Shown piece by piece: positions 20,323-32,693 of a stretch of DNA of 64,000 bases. The stretch is taken from NCBI RefSeq assembly GCF_000463115.2, contig NZ_AWFX01000005.1, positions 79,157 through 143,156 on the forward strand, read 5' to 3'. How positions within the stretch are numbered: position 1 is the first letter of the stretch; every line of letters begins with the position of its first letter. Made by a program: the position numbers and the translations under genes. The DNA is from Franconibacter helveticus LMG 23732. GTDB lineage: Bacteria; Pseudomonadota; Gammaproteobacteria; Enterobacterales; Enterobacteriaceae. Below the pieces are notes generated by a model, which made no database searches, was not told the origin of the DNA, and saw nothing but the letters and a program-made list of their open reading frames with translations.

Positions 20323-22338
20323 TCAGGCGGCAGTCTGCGCCATACGCTGTTCACGGTTAATACTTTGCAGCGCTGATACATCAACAATCAGCGCCACGCT
20401 ACCATCGCCCAGAATGGTGGCGGCCGAAATACCCGGCACTTTGCGATAGTTACTTTCAAGGTTTTTCACGACCACCTGATGCTGGCCGATAAGCTGGTCT
20501 ACCAGCAGCGCGTAGCGGCGGCCCGCGCTTTGCAGAATAACCACGATGCCCTGCGTCGCTTCGGTTTTCGCGCCCTGTACGTCGAAGACTTTCCACAGTT
20601 CCACCAGCGGCAGGTATTCGCCGCGCACTTCCAGCACGCGCTCGCCGCCCGCCAGCGGATGCAAATCTTCTTCGCGCGGCTGTAGCGATTCCATCACGGC
20701 GTTCAGCGGTAGAATAAAGACTTCGTCATTTACTTTAACCGACATGCCGTCGAGGATAGCGAGCGTCAGCGGCAGCAGAATGCGAATGGTGGTCCCCTGC
20801 CCTTGCTTCGACTGGATCTCAACGTGGCCGCCCATCTCCTGGATGTTACGCTTCACCACATCCATGCCTACGCCGCGACCGGAAACATCCGTGACCTGCT
20901 CGGCAGTCGAGAAGCCCGGCGCGAAAATCAGCATGCCGACTTCGTCATCCGTCATGCTTTCGCTGACCGCCATCCCCTGCGACATCGCTTTCGCCAGAAT
21001 GCGCTCGCGGTTAAGCCCGGCGCCGTCGTCGGTTACTTCGATGCAGATGTTGCCGCCCTGGTGTTCTGCCGAGAGGATCAGGTTGCCGACCGGCGATTTG
21101 CCCGCCGCCAGGCGTTTTTCCGGCGATTCAATGCCGTGGTCGAGGCTGTTGCGCACAAGGTGCGTAAGCGGATCGATAATGCGTTCGATCAGGCTCTTAT
21201 CAAGCTCGGTGGAGCTGCCCATCAGCGTCAGTTCAACCTGCTTGTTTAGCTTACTGGCGAGGTCGCGCACCAGGCGCGGGAAGCGGCTGAATACGTATTC
21301 CATCGGCATCATACGGATGGACATCACCGATTCCTGTAAATCACGCGCGTTACGCTGCAACTGACTCATGCTGGTAATCAGGTCGCCATGCGTAACCGGA
21401 TCGAGTTCGTTGGAGCGCTGTTGCAGCATTGACTGAGTGATAACCAGTTCGCCGACGAGGTTTATCAACTGATCGACTTTTTCTACTGCAACGCGAATGC
21501 TGGTGGACTCTTTTTCGCGCGCGGGTTTTTCACGCTCTGCGCGGGCAGGCGCTGGCGCTGGCGCTTTGGCAACGGCGACAGGCGCCGCTACCGGCGCAGG
21601 CGCGGCTTCAGGCTCGGGCTGGGCAGCAGCTTGCGGCGCGGCGGCTGGGGCGAGCGGTTCGAGGAACGCGATTTGGTCAAGCTCGATAACAAAGCAGAGC
21701 ACGGCGGTGATATCGTCGGCGCTGGCGCTGGTTTCAAGCGTTGCCGTCAGCGTATCGGCGCCCTTCTCCACCTGGCTTAACGCGCCGAGGTTACTCAGCT
21801 CTTCCAGCAGCAGGTCAGGCTCGTTCGTCTTAAGCTTGCTGAGCTGGATGCGCAGGCTGCCGCCATTCTGCACCACCGGCGCGGCCTGCGGCTTCTCTAC
21901 AACAGTAAGATGCGTGCTGGCCGCAGGCGCAACCGGCGCTTCGCCTTTTGCTTCCAGCGCCAGCTGACGCAGCGCCTGACAGATGTATTCAAAGCTGGCA
22001 GCATCCGGCTCCTGTGAGCTTTTATAAGCGTCGAGCTGTTCCTGCATAATATCTTTGGTTTCCAAAAACAGGTTGATGATGTCGGTGTTGAGTTGCATTT
22101 CACCGCGGCGGGCTTCATCAAGCAGGTTTTCCATCAGGTGCGTGGTTTCCTGCAAAATGGTGAAGCCGAAGGTGCCTGCGCCGCCTTTGATGGAGTGCGC
22201 CGCACGGAAAATGGCGTTGAGCTGCTCGGAATCCGGCGCCTCGGGCGACAGATCCAGCAGATGCTGCTCCATGTCGGCCAGCAGCTCGTCGGCTTCGTCA
22301 AAAAATGTTTGATAAAAATCGCTGATATCCATACTCAC
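20323..22338 (-). CDS. cheA: chemotaxis sensor histidine kinase CheA
   Basis: A protein of 671 aa with the five CheA domains in order: Hpt with phosphorylated H48 (RAAHSIKGG), CheY/CheB-binding P2, dimerisation P3, ATP-binding P4 (HLVRNSLDHGIE N-box; DDGAGLN and GRGVGMDVV G-boxes) and CheW-like P5. The linker around residues 245-275 is unusually rich in Ala and Pro. Met98, the internal start of the short form CheA-S in E. coli, is conserved. It lies 4 nt after motB. Confidence 0.99.
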   Translation of the reverse strand: MSMDISDFYQTFFDEADELLADMEQHLLDLSPEAPDSEQLNAIFRAAHSIKGGAGTFGFTILQETTHLMENLLDEARRGEMQLNTDIINLFLETKDIMQEQLDAYKSSQEPDAASFEYICQALRQLALEAKGEAPVAPAASTHLTVVEKPQAAPVVQNGGSLRIQLSKLKTNEPDLLLEELSNLGALSQVEKGADTLTATLETSASADDITAVLCFVIELDQIAFLEPLAPAAAPQAAAQPEPEAAPAPVAAPVAVAKAPAPAPARAEREKPAREKESTSIRVAVEKVDQLINLVGELVITQSMLQQRSNELDPVTHGDLITSMSQLQRNARDLQESVMSIRMMPMEYVFSRFPRLVRDLASKLNKQVELTLMGSSTELDKSLIERIIDPLTHLVRNSLDHGIESPEKRLAAGKSPVGNLILSAEHQGGNICIEVTDDGAGLNRERILAKAMSQGMAVSESMTDDEVGMLIFAPGFSTAEQVTDVSGRGVGMDVVKRNIQEMGGHVEIQSKQGQGTTIRILLPLTLAILDGMSVKVNDEVFILPLNAVMESLQPREEDLHPLAGGERVLEVRGEYLPLVELWKVFDVQGAKTEATQGIVVILQSAGRRYALLVDQLIGQHQVVVKNLESNYRKVPGISAATILGDGSVALIVDVSALQSINREQRMAQTAA

Positions 22339-22342
22339 GCTA

Positions 22343-23272
22343 TCACCTCATAACCGGTTGCGACGGTGTTGGGTTGGAGGCCGGGGGCACGGCGCCCGGT
22401 TGTTGTAACACGCTCAGAGGCTCGTTCTCGCTTTCGGCGTTTTCATGCACGATGGCGTCTTCCGCCTGCTTGTTGAGCACTAAAATGCTGATCCGACGGT
22501 TTAACGCTTCGTCAGGGCCGCGATTCGCCAGCCGCATGGTGGCGGCCATGCCCACGACGCGCAGCATCTTGCCTTCATCCAGCCCGCCGACAACCAGCTC
22601 GCGACGCGAAGCGTTGGCGCGGTCGGCGGAAAGCTCCCAGTTGCTGTAACCGCGTTCGCCATTGGCGTAAGGGAAGTCATCCGTATGGCCCGACAGGCTG
22701 ATTTTGTTCGGAATGCCGTTCAGCACTGGCGCGATGGCCCGCAGAATGTCCCGCATATACGGCTCCACGTCGGCGCTGCCGGTTTTAAACATGGGCCGGT
22801 TCTGACTGTCGATAATCTGAATGCGCAGCCCTTCCTGCACCAGATCGATCTTCAGGTGCGGGCGCAGCGCACGCAGTTTCGGATCCGCCTCGATCAGCTG
22901 GTCGAGATCGCCGCGCAGTTTTTTCAGACGGCTTTGTTCCATGCGCCTTTTCAACTCGTCGATATTCGGCTGCTTTTTCACTTCGCCCTGCTGCTGGGTG
23001 TAGTCATCACCACCGCCCGGGATCGGGCTTTCGCTGTCGGCGATGCGATGACCGCCCGTAATGGCGGCGGAAAGCGGCGTGCGAAAGTATTCGGCTATTT
23101 GCGTCAATTCTTTAGGGCTGGAAATGGAGATGAGCCACATCACCAGAAAAAACGCCATCATTGCGGTCATAAAATCGGCGTAGGCGATTTTCCAGGAGCC
23201 ATGCGAACCGCCGCCATGCCCTTTGTGCTTGCGTTTTTTTACGACAATGATGGGGTGATTCTGGTTTTTCAT
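22343..23272 (-). CDS. motB: flagellar stator protein MotB
   Basis: A protein of 309 aa with a single N-terminal membrane helix carrying the proton-binding D33 ([11 protein letters not shown]) and a C-terminal OmpA-like peptidoglycan-binding domain ([24 protein letters not shown]). With MotA it forms the proton-driven stator. Its start overlaps the motA stop by 4 nt. Confidence 0.98.
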   Translation of the reverse strand: MKNQNHPIIVVKKRKHKGHGGGSHGSWKIAYADFMTAMMAFFLVMWLISISSPKELTQIAEYFRTPLSAAITGGHRIADSESPIPGGGDDYTQQQGEVKKQPNIDELKRRMEQSRLKKLRGDLDQLIEADPKLRALRPHLKIDLVQEGLRIQIIDSQNRPMFKTGSADVEPYMRDILRAIAPVLNGIPNKISLSGHTDDFPYANGERGYSNWELSADRANASRRELVVGGLDEGKMLRVVGMAATMRLANRGPDEALNRRISILVLNKQAEDAIVHENAESENEPLSVLQQPGAVPPASNPTPSQPVMR

Positions 23273-24156
23273 GCCTCTTCCGTCGCCTTTTGCTGGTTAG
23301 ACGCTTTGGCTGCGCGCACATGCTCGTCCAGTTCGGTGAAGGAAGGACGTTCGCTGGAGTAAAGCGTTTTACGGCCAAACTCGACGGCGATAGGCGGCGC
23401 ATAGCCGTTCAGGCTTGAGAGCAGGGTGACTTTTACGCACTGCATCATCTTGGTGGTTTCCGCGCTTTTCTGGCGCAGCACGGTGGCGAGCGGCGAAACG
23501 AACCCGTAAGCGAGCAGGATGCCAAGGAAAGTTCCCACCATGGCGTGCGCGATAAGCGCGCCAAGCTCCGCCGCAGGGCGATCTGCTGAGGCAAGCGCGT
23601 GAACCACGCCCATGACCGCCGCCACGATGCCGAAAGCGGGCAGCGAGTCGCCCATCAGCGCCAGGCTGTTGGCCGGCACTTCGCTTTCGCTTTCGTGGGT
23701 TTCAATCTCTTCATCCATCAGCGCTTCGATTTCGAACGTGTTCATGTTGCCGCTGATGATGAGGCGCAGATAATCGGTAATGAAGTCGAGCATCACCGCA
23801 TCGGCGAGGATGCGCGGATAACTGGCGAAAATTTCGCTCTCTTTCGGATTTTCGATATCGCGCTCAAGCGAAAACATGCCCTGCTGGCGGGATTTGGTCA
23901 TCAGGCGGTACAGCAGCGCCATCAGATCCATATACAAGCTTTTTGTGTATTTCGAGCGACGAAAAAGCAGCGGCAACGCCTTCAGCGTGCCTTTGATGGC
24001 TTTCCCATTGTTACCGACGATAAATGCGCCGATGCCCGCCCCACCGATGATAATGAACTCAGAGGGTTGATAAAGTGCCCCCAGGTGACCGCCGGTCATC
24101 ATATAACCACCGAACACGGTCCCCAGAATGACCAGGTAACCTAATAAAATCAGCAC
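23269..24156 (-). CDS. motA: flagellar stator protein MotA
   Basis: A 295-aa inner-membrane protein with four membrane helices and a large cytoplasmic loop bearing charged residues that contact FliG. It starts with GTG, as in E. coli ([20 protein letters not shown]), after AAGGATG. It is first in the motAB-cheAW operon, 126 nt after flhC. A sigma-28 promoter is expected here, but the best candidate matches poorly. Confidence 0.98.
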   Translation of the reverse strand: MLILLGYLVILGTVFGGYMMTGGHLGALYQPSEFIIIGGAGIGAFIVGNNGKAIKGTLKALPLLFRRSKYTKSLYMDLMALLYRLMTKSRQQGMFSLERDIENPKESEIFASYPRILADAVMLDFITDYLRLIISGNMNTFEIEALMDEEIETHESESEVPANSLALMGDSLPAFGIVAAVMGVVHALASADRPAAELGALIAHAMVGTFLGILLAYGFVSPLATVLRQKSAETTKMMQCVKVTLLSSLNGYAPPIAVEFGRKTLYSSERPSFTELDEHVRAAKASNQQKATEEA

Positions 24157-24233
24157 GACATCATCCTTCTGCTGTTGACGAAAGTGAGGATGCGCAGATG
24201 GAGAGACGTTTAGCGGAACGGAGGGAATAAAAA

Positions 24234-24257
24234 AGCAGCGGCGAAATCGCCGCTGCT
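24234..24257 (-). terminator. terminator after flhDC
   Basis: A perfect 10-bp stem AGCAGCGGCG/CGCCGCTGCT with a 4-nt loop, running into TTTTTTATT on the minus strand, 26 nt after the flhC stop. It isolates flhDC from motA. Confidence 0.9.
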
Positions 24258-24282
24258 GGAGTGAGTTTCCACACCGAACCGG

Positions 24283-24864
24283 TTAGACGGCCTGATCGAC
24301 CTGTTCATCCAGCAGTTGTGGAATAATATCGGCAGCTTCCCGGGAAAGTTTACGTCTTTTTACCGCTCGGGATGGCGGTTGGCACAGGCTGCACGCAAAG
24401 CTGCCAACCGGCTGATGCGCATGGGTGATAAAGTTGCCGCCGCAGCAGTTGCAGCGTGAAAGCTCCAGCATACCGCTTTCGACAAAACGCACCAGCGTCC
24501 ATGCGCGGGTTAATGCAAGCAGCGGACCTTCTTCTTCCTGCTGCGGGCACTGTTCAAGGTAAAGACGGTAGGCTTTGATGACCGCATCCACGCCGCTGCA
24601 CAGCCCCGTGCGCAGCAGGTATTGCCAGGCATTGCAGAACATCGAAGCATGGATGTTTTGCTCCCAGGTCATAAACCAGTCGGTGGAAAAAGGCAGCATG
24701 CCTTTAGGCGGCGGGCTGCCGCGCAGCTCTTTGTAAAGCTTAATCAGACGGCCACGGCTAAGCTGCGTTTCGCTTTCGAGCATTTGCAAACGCGCGCCGA
24801 GCGTAATCAACTCCATCGCCAGCTGAATATCACGAGCTTCCTGAACAATGCTTTTTTCGCTCAT
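24283..24864 (-). CDS. flhC: flagellar master regulator subunit FlhC
   Basis: A protein of 193 aa. With FlhD it forms the FlhD4C2 activator of class II flagellar promoters. The Zn-binding Cys cluster is intact ([27 protein letters not shown] near residues 137-166). The start ATG is 3 nt after the flhD stop. Confidence 0.98.
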   Translation of the reverse strand: MSEKSIVQEARDIQLAMELITLGARLQMLESETQLSRGRLIKLYKELRGSPPPKGMLPFSTDWFMTWEQNIHASMFCNAWQYLLRTGLCSGVDAVIKAYRLYLEQCPQQEEEGPLLALTRAWTLVRFVESGMLELSRCNCCGGNFITHAHQPVGSFACSLCQPPSRAVKRRKLSREAADIIPQLLDEQVDQAV

Positions 24865-24867
24865 GAC

Positions 24868-25227
24868 TTAAGCCCTTTTCTTCTTCGGTGCGTCATCAGC
24901 GCTGGCGACTTCATTAAGCAGTCGCGTAGAGAGCAGAATACCGGTGTGGATCTGCTGCAAATCGTCGACGCGGGACTCCTGCGTCAGACGGGTGATTGTT
25001 TTGTGATCGTTGAACCGAAACTGGCAAACGAGCTGATTAGTTTCAGCCAGTTTCACCATTTGCGGCAGCGTTAATTCCACAAGCGTGGTAGCCATTTCTT
25101 CGTTAATACCTAAACGAAACATAGCCGAAGCCTTATCCTGACTGATCAGCCTTTGCGCCAGTAACAAATATGACAAATTGATATCATAAATATGTTTTAG
25201 CAACTCGGATGCGTGCATTTTTCCCAT
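24868..25227 (-). CDS. flhD: flagellar master regulator subunit FlhD
   Basis: A protein of 119 aa from the ATG at 25227 ([12 protein letters not shown]) or 116 aa from the internal Met; both starts are discussed for E. coli as well. It is the HTH-containing partner of FlhC; core segments [13 protein letters not shown] and [11 protein letters not shown] are conserved and the protein ends KKKRA. It is preceded by a long leader of about 210 nt, as in E. coli, where CsrA and several small RNAs act. Confidence 0.98.
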   Translation of the reverse strand: MGKMHASELLKHIYDINLSYLLLAQRLISQDKASAMFRLGINEEMATTLVELTLPQMVKLAETNQLVCQFRFNDHKTITRLTQESRVDDLQQIHTGILLSTRLLNEVASADDAPKKKRA

Positions 25228-25446
25228 CCCGAATAACCAATTTTATTAAATGCGGCGTCGCCGCACCCCGTGATGTCGCCGGATAAGCTCCGGTAAAAAA
25301 TAAAACCGTAATGGTAAAAAAATAATTGGTAGTACGCTGTGCTGACCGGTTAACAATCCCGGTTTAAATAGTTGCTTCCCTGTAGCGTTTCCTTACGCAT
25401 TTAAGACTTCTTTACAAATTCCTAAGATTTTTCCTAATTCGCGCAA
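25228..25446 (-). promoter_or_regulatory. long 5' leader of flhDC
   Basis: About 213 nt lie between the predicted transcript start (near 25440) and the flhD ATG. A leader of this size (198 nt) is the site of CsrA and small-RNA control in E. coli. No gene is present. Confidence 0.6.
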
Positions 25447-25475
25447 ACTGTACTCGTCACCCCTGGCACATACAA
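25447..25475 (-). promoter_or_regulatory. flhDC sigma-70 promoter
   Basis: Read on the minus strand: -35 TTGTAT (25475-25470), a 17-nt spacer, and -10 TACAGT (25452-25447), giving a start near 25440. The support is its spacing to the CRP site: the centre falls at -71.5, the position reported for the E. coli flhDC promoter. Confidence 0.65.
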
Positions 25476-25503
25476 TGTGGTTGCGCTGAGATTTTAGGAA
25501 TTA

Positions 25504-25519
25504 TGTGATGTACGTCACA
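25504..25519. promoter_or_regulatory. CRP site of the flhDC promoter
   Basis: TGTGATGTACGTCACA has both half-sites perfect and a nearly palindromic centre. Flagellar synthesis in enterobacteria depends on cAMP-CRP acting here. Confidence 0.88.
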
Positions 25520-26025
25520 TAATTTCAATCTATAAATCACACGAAAGCATAAGTGACAGTGTTTATTTGCTCAAAAAATAACCAAAACAGGCTCATAATA
25601 AGCGCCCTAAGTCGAATATTAATGCGTCAATGTTTCAAATAGTGACGGCTGTAATACTTACTATCAGCAATTATTTTACATTCATTCAACGCTGTTTATT
25701 TCTATGTTAGAAACATTAAGGTGATGTTGGACCAGTCATATATAATCCATATTATTCAATAACTTATCTTTTAGTTACGCGTAACGTGCTTTTTCATTTT
25801 TTTACCGTTTTACTGCCACTTAACTGTCAAAAAATTGCGATAAAATAGGCCCACCTGTTACGTCTCATTAACATCTTTCCTGTGTACTGATTCCATTCAT
25901 AAGAATAATTAATGTATTTTTATGAGATCATTCACACTTCTTTCATACGTAATGCTTGCGCAACCCCTTTCACAGGCGTAAGAGCAAGGTATGGCTTCGT
26001 TTATAAGCTTTTTAAGGAGATAAAC
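25520..26025. other. A+T-rich intergenic region between flhDC and uspC
   Basis: About 500 nt without a gene. It contains a 12-bp palindrome GTTACGCGTAAC (25774-25785). A frame upstream of uspC is open from 25912, but it has no ribosome site and no family support, so it is left out. Confidence 0.5.
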
Positions 26026-26448
26026 ATGAGCTATGCCCATGTTCTTGTTGCAGTTGCGATGACGCCGGAAAGCCTTCAGCTTGTTGAAAAAGCGGTTTCG
26101 CTGGTTAAGCCTTATCAGGGACGTATTACCTTGCTAACCCTTGCTGCAGATCCGGAGCTTTATAACCAATTCGCCGCGCCTATGCTGGAAAATTTACGGG
26201 AATTAGTTTTAGAAGAAACGCAGGCTTTTTTAGAAGAGATTACGTCGCGCGCCGAATATCCCATCTTTAAGACGCATATCGCCACCGGCGAATTAAGCGA
26301 TCATATTCTGGGTATTTGCCGCAAAGAGCATATTGACCTGGTTATATGTGGAAATCATAACCAAAGCTTTTTCAGTAAAGCGCTTTGCTCAGCGAAAACG
26401 GTTGTCAGCCACAGCAAAGTAGATGTTCTATTAGTACCGCTCAAGTAA
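26026..26448 (+). CDS. uspC: universal stress protein UspC
   Basis: A 140-aa Usp-family protein starting MSYAHVLVAVAMTPES, after AAGGAG at good spacing; an in-frame ATG 38 codons upstream is not used. The family binds ATP or acts as a dimeric stress protein; in E. coli UspC sits at this same place between flhDC and otsA and influences motility and stress survival. The fold is a single alpha/beta domain ending DVLLVPLK. Confidence 0.95.
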   Translation: MSYAHVLVAVAMTPESLQLVEKAVSLVKPYQGRITLLTLAADPELYNQFAAPMLENLRELVLEETQAFLEEITSRAEYPIFKTHIATGELSDHILGICRKEHIDLVICGNHNQSFFSKALCSAKTVVSHSKVDVLLVPLK

Positions 26449-26452
26449 AAAA

Positions 26453-26486
26453 AAGCCTGCCAGAAAGATCTGGCAGGCTTTTTTTA
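26453..26486. terminator. bidirectional terminator between convergent uspC and otsA
   Basis: An 11-bp stem AAGCCTGCCAG/CTGGCAGGCTT with loop AAAGAT, flanked by an A run on the left and a T run on the right, so it works on both strands. Confidence 0.93.
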
Positions 26487-26490
26487 ACCG

Positions 26491-28708
<2,218 letters not shown>

Positions 28709-28762
28709 TTACAGGTTTAGTGAATAACCGCTTCGGTTATCCTGGGTTGTACATTAGCCATG

Positions 28763-28771
28763 TAAGTATAG
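28763..28771 (-). promoter_or_regulatory. sigma-S type -10 element of otsBA
   Basis: CTATACTTA on the minus strand matches the extended RpoS -10 consensus (KCTATACTTAA), about 65 nt upstream of the otsB start. otsBA is RpoS-dependent in E. coli. Confidence 0.75.
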
Positions 28772-28803
28772 ACAGTGTGACGAGTGTCGCCATTCGACAA
28801 CAG

Positions 28804-28831
28804 CTTCGCCAGCCGTAAAAGGCTGGCGAAG
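28804..28831 (-). terminator. hairpin after araH
   Basis: An 11-bp perfect stem (CTTCGCCAGCC/GGCTGGCGAAG) lies 26 nt after the araH stop. It has no T run on the minus strand, so termination may be weak or Rho-assisted. Confidence 0.55.
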
Positions 28832-28856
28832 TGCGCAAATAACAGGCGAAAAACGG

Positions 28857-29837
28857 TTAAACCGTACGCTTCGCTTTTTGTTTGTAACGGTCGAAAATCA
28901 CCGCTGCGAGAAGGATGAGGCCGCGCACCACGTACTGTGCGAAGGGGGAGATGTTCAGCAGGTTCATGGCGTTTTCTACGGTGCCCAGAATTAATATGCC
29001 AGCCACCACATACGAGATTTTTCCTATGCCGCCCTTGAGCGAAACACCGCCAAGCACACAGGCGGAGATAACAATCAGCTCATAGCCGATAGAGGTCATC
29101 GGCTGGCCGCTGGTCATGCGCGAGGCGAGAATAATCCCGGCCGCCGCAGACACCAGGCCTGAGAGCACGAAGATAATAATCTTGGTGCGCACTACCGGTA
29201 CGCCCGCTAACCGCGCCGCCTCTTCATTGCCGCCAATCGCCAGGGTGTTGCGCCCGAACGTGGTTTTATTCAGCAAAAAGCCGAACAGCACCAGACAGGC
29301 GACCGTCAGCCAGATAGGCGCAGGCAGCCCCAGCCAGTTCGCATAGCCCAGGGTGAAGAAGCGCTCATCTTCAATCCCTACCGCTTTGCCGTCGGAGATG
29401 ATATAGGCCAGGCCGCGCACGATTTGCATCGTGGCGAGCGTGGTGATGAGCGCGTTGATTTTCAGCTTCGCAATGACAAAACCGTTTACCAGCCCGCTTG
29501 CCACGCCCAGCATCAGCCCGGCGAACACGCCAAGCCACAGGCTTTCGGTCATGTTAATCACCACCGCCGCGGTAACGCCGGCGCAGGCGATAACCGACGC
29601 CACGGAAAGATCGAAGTCCCCCGAGGCCAGGCAAAAGAGCATGCCGCAGGCCACCATGCCCGACATAGAAATGGCAAGCCCGAGGCCTTTCATATTGATA
29701 AAGGTGGCGAAGTTGGGAACGAAAATGGCGCAGGCGATAAACAGCACCGCGAAAACCACCAGCATGCCGTATTGATCCCAGATACGACCCACGCTAAACG
29801 GCGACTTGCGGGCGCCGGATGAAGTTAATGAAGACAT
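28857..29837 (-). CDS. araH: L-arabinose ABC transporter permease
   Basis: An inner-membrane permease of 326 aa in the BPD-transp-2/RbsC class, with about 8-10 membrane segments; the motif GGNEEAARLAGVPV is typical of sugar permeases of this family. I chose the ATG at 29837 (MSSLTSSGARKSP), which follows AGGAG, over one seven codons earlier. It is third in araFGH, 13 nt after araG. Confidence 0.95.
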   Translation of the reverse strand: MSSLTSSGARKSPFSVGRIWDQYGMLVVFAVLFIACAIFVPNFATFINMKGLGLAISMSGMVACGMLFCLASGDFDLSVASVIACAGVTAAVVINMTESLWLGVFAGLMLGVASGLVNGFVIAKLKINALITTLATMQIVRGLAYIISDGKAVGIEDERFFTLGYANWLGLPAPIWLTVACLVLFGFLLNKTTFGRNTLAIGGNEEAARLAGVPVVRTKIIIFVLSGLVSAAAGIILASRMTSGQPMTSIGYELIVISACVLGGVSLKGGIGKISYVVAGILILGTVENAMNLLNISPFAQYVVRGLILLAAVIFDRYKQKAKRTV

Positions 29838-29850
29838 GTTCACTCCTCTT

Positions 29851-31365
29851 TCAGGCAACCGCCTGGCTGACTTTGGGCATAGCGAGACTCAATGCCTGCT
29901 GTTCGCTGGCCTGGTCATGCAACAGTTCTCCGGCGATCTCGCCTTCGCGCATGACGATGATGCGGTCGGCGACGCCGAGCACTTCCGGCAGATCGCTGGA
30001 GGCAAACAGCACCGCCACGCCCTGCGCGGCCAGCGCGTAAATCACGTTATAAATTTCATGCTTCGCGCCGACATCAATGCCGCGCGTCGGCTCGTCGAGC
30101 AAAATCACCTTCATCTCTTCCGAAAGCCAGCGGCCAAGAATGGCTTTTTGCTGGTTGCCGCCCGAGAGATTCATAATCAGCTGCTCCGCCGTGGGCGTTT
30201 TGATATTCAGCGAACGGATATGGTGCTCGGCGTTGGTCGCTTCCCACTGGTTATTAATGAGGCAACCCACGCTGATGTGTTTGCGTCGTGCGCTGATGTT
30301 GATGTTGTCCCGCACCGAGTGAACCGGAATGATTCCGTCTGCTTTACGGTCTTCCGGGCAGAGCATCATCCCTGCGCGAATGGCGTCGCCAGGCGTACGG
30401 ATAGCGGCCGGCTTGCCGTCTATCCAGACCTGGCCGTCAGTGATGCGGGTGGCGCCGAATAACCCTTTCATTAATTCGCTTCGCCCGGCGCCTACAAGCC
30501 CGAACAACCCGACGATTTCGCCGCTTTTGACGCTCAGGCTGACCGGCATGCGCACGCCAGGCGCTTTGACATTGTCCAGACGTAAACGCTCTTCGCCATA
30601 TGCGCGCGGCTTCCAGCCGTAGATATCGCCCAGATTGCGCCCTACCATCGCCTGCACCAGGCTGTCGTGATTCACCTGCTGCATATCGCTGAAGGTGCAA
30701 ACGTAGCGGCCATCTTTAAAGACGGTAATCGCGTCGCTTAGCGCAAAAATTTCCTCCATGCGGTGCGAAACATAGAGGATCACGCGTCCTTCTTTACGCA
30801 GCTCGCGGATCACGCGAAAGAGGTTTTCAATTTCCCGGGCCGAGAGCGAACTGGTGGGTTCGTCAAAGGCGATGACTTTGGCATTGCGCGCCAGCGCCTT
30901 GGCAATTTCGACCATCTGCCACTGACCGATTGAAAGGTATTTCAGCGGCGTTTGTGGGTCGATATCGAGCCCCAGATGCTCAAGTTGCAGCTTTGCCTCA
31001 TAATTTAATAATGAGCGGTTAACGATGCCGCCTTTATGGGGGATTTGCCCAAGGTAGATGTTTTCCGCCACCGTCATTTCCGGCACCAGATGCAGCTCCT
31101 GATAAATAATGGCGACGCCGGCGTTCAGCGCGGCCAGCGTATCGTTAAACGCGACCTCTTCCCCTTTAATGGCGATGGTGCCGGTGGTGGGGGTGTAGTT
31201 GCCGCTCAGGATCTTCAGCAAGGTCGATTTGCCGGCGCCGTTTTCCCCCATCAGGGCATGAACCTGGCCGGCATGGCAATCAAAGCTAATGTCGGAAAGC
31301 GCTTTCACGCCCGGAAAGGTTTTCCCTATGCCGCGAAATGAGAGATAAGGTGCTGTCTGTTGCAT
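29851..31365 (-). CDS. araG: L-arabinose ABC transporter ATP-binding protein
   Basis: A 504-aa protein with two ABC modules, as in RbsA/MglA. The first module has an intact Walker A (GENGAGKST) and DEPTSSLS Walker B; the second has the C-motif LSGGNQQK and DEPTRGID. It energises arabinose import with AraH and AraF. The ATG at 31365 ([10 protein letters not shown]) gives the family N-terminus; the open frame runs 33 codons further upstream without a ribosome site. Confidence 0.96.
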   Translation of the reverse strand: MQQTAPYLSFRGIGKTFPGVKALSDISFDCHAGQVHALMGENGAGKSTLLKILSGNYTPTTGTIAIKGEEVAFNDTLAALNAGVAIIYQELHLVPEMTVAENIYLGQIPHKGGIVNRSLLNYEAKLQLEHLGLDIDPQTPLKYLSIGQWQMVEIAKALARNAKVIAFDEPTSSLSAREIENLFRVIRELRKEGRVILYVSHRMEEIFALSDAITVFKDGRYVCTFSDMQQVNHDSLVQAMVGRNLGDIYGWKPRAYGEERLRLDNVKAPGVRMPVSLSVKSGEIVGLFGLVGAGRSELMKGLFGATRITDGQVWIDGKPAAIRTPGDAIRAGMMLCPEDRKADGIIPVHSVRDNINISARRKHISVGCLINNQWEATNAEHHIRSLNIKTPTAEQLIMNLSGGNQQKAILGRWLSEEMKVILLDEPTRGIDVGAKHEIYNVIYALAAQGVAVLFASSDLPEVLGVADRIIVMREGEIAGELLHDQASEQQALSLAMPKVSQAVA

Positions 31366-31429
31366 AACGCCTCCACAATCGACTCCGGAAGCGGGCGCGT
31401 TGCACGCCCGTGTGATATCGAACCGCGCA

Positions 31430-32419
31430 TTACTTGCCGCCCAGCCCTTTTTTCGCCAGCTCATCTTTGAAGTTATCGCGTGTAATAAGCACCACGTCGG
31501 TTACTTCAGTGAACTTCGGCGGCTCGGCGCCTTTGGTGACCCAGTTGTAGAGCATTTCGCTGGATTTATAGCCATGAACGTCCGGGCTTGGCAGCAAGGA
31601 GCCGTAGAAGCCGGTAGCCTGCGCTTTGGAAAGCTCGCTTACGGCATCCACGCCGTTAATGCCGATGCCGATAACATCCGGTGCTTTAAAGCCCTGCCCT
31701 TCGGTAGCGCGCACGCCGCCAAGCACGGTGTTGTCGTTCATGCCGACCACCAGCCAGTGTTTAACTTCAGGATGCTGAACCAGCATGGAGTTCGCAGCGT
31801 CGAAAGCGCCGGGGATGTCGTTTGATTTGGTGGGAACTTTGTAGATCTGTTTTTCCGGGAAGCCGGCGGCTTTAAGCGCGTCCATGGAGCCGGTGGTGCG
31901 ACGGCGCGCCGTATCCAGTTCATCTGCGGTGATAGCCATGACGGCGGTTTCTTTCACATCCCAGCCGCGCTTTTGCATCTCTTTATAAAGCTCCTGGCCC
32001 TGACGCTCGCCGATTTTGGTCGCCGCCATCATTACCAGCGGCACGGTTTCCATCGGCTTGCCTTTGGCCGTCACGAACTGATCGTCAACCGCGATGACTT
32101 TCATGTCGTAGCCGCGCGCTTTCGCCACAATCGCCGAGCCAAGTTTGGGATCGGGCGTACAGATAACAAAACCTTTAGCGCCGCTTGCCGCCAGGCTGTC
32201 GATAGCGTTTAACGTTTTTTCCCCGTCGGGCACGGCGATTTTAATGACCTCAAAACCTAACTCTTTCCCGGCTTTGTCGGCGAACTTCCATTCCGTCTGG
32301 AACCAGGGTTCTTCAGGCTGTTTGACCAGGAAACCGAGCTTCATGGTTTCTGCGATAGCGGATTGTGACATAACGGCAGCAAGACCCATCGCTGCCAGCG
32401 CTTTAGTAAATTTGTGCAT
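31430..32419 (-). CDS. araF: L-arabinose-binding periplasmic protein
   Basis: A protein of 329 aa with a signal peptide ([23 protein letters not shown]) and the type I periplasmic binding fold; [18 protein letters not shown] at the mature start is nearly the E. coli AraF sequence. It delivers L-arabinose to AraGH. First gene of the operon, 64 nt ahead of araG. Confidence 0.97.
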   Translation of the reverse strand: MHKFTKALAAMGLAAVMSQSAIAETMKLGFLVKQPEEPWFQTEWKFADKAGKELGFEVIKIAVPDGEKTLNAIDSLAASGAKGFVICTPDPKLGSAIVAKARGYDMKVIAVDDQFVTAKGKPMETVPLVMMAATKIGERQGQELYKEMQKRGWDVKETAVMAITADELDTARRRTTGSMDALKAAGFPEKQIYKVPTKSNDIPGAFDAANSMLVQHPEVKHWLVVGMNDNTVLGGVRATEGQGFKAPDVIGIGINGVDAVSELSKAQATGFYGSLLPSPDVHGYKSSEMLYNWVTKGAEPPKFTEVTDVVLITRDNFKDELAKKGLGGK

Positions 32420-32693
32420 GGTTGACTCCAGCTTTAGCTTTCTTTTATGCAGGGTAAAAACCGTTAGGGTTCTTTTAATCGGACATAAAACAAGGCATTA
32501 GCCTCGCCTTCCCGGCGATGGCCGTTGCTGGAGATAGTTTAATAAGGAAATCAATCCTCCATAGGAGAGCAAAATCACACCGCAGAATTACAGTCAGCCT
32601 GTGCATAGATTCAGCAATTTAAGGCATAATTTTGCTCATATATGTATGATGAATGAGATGGTGAGTGACAGGAATATCCATATCCTCAGCGTC
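32420..32693 (-). promoter_or_regulatory. araFGH promoter region
   Basis: A 274-nt region with no gene. On the minus strand it carries a CRP-like half-site (TGTGAT near 32574-32579) next to a TATGGA half-motif like that of AraC sites. Both are partial matches; AraC and CRP control is expected from E. coli. Confidence 0.35.

Noticed and set aside
24157..24233. A TAAACGTC...GCATCC sequence before motA as a sigma-28 promoter
   Set aside because: Only the first part of the -35 fits and the -10 lacks GCCGATAA. A promoter must exist after the flhDC terminator, but this match is too weak to list.
25912..26025. N-terminal extension of uspC by 38 codons
   Set aside because: The family starts at MSYAHVLV, and that ATG has AAGGAG in front; the upstream ATG has none.
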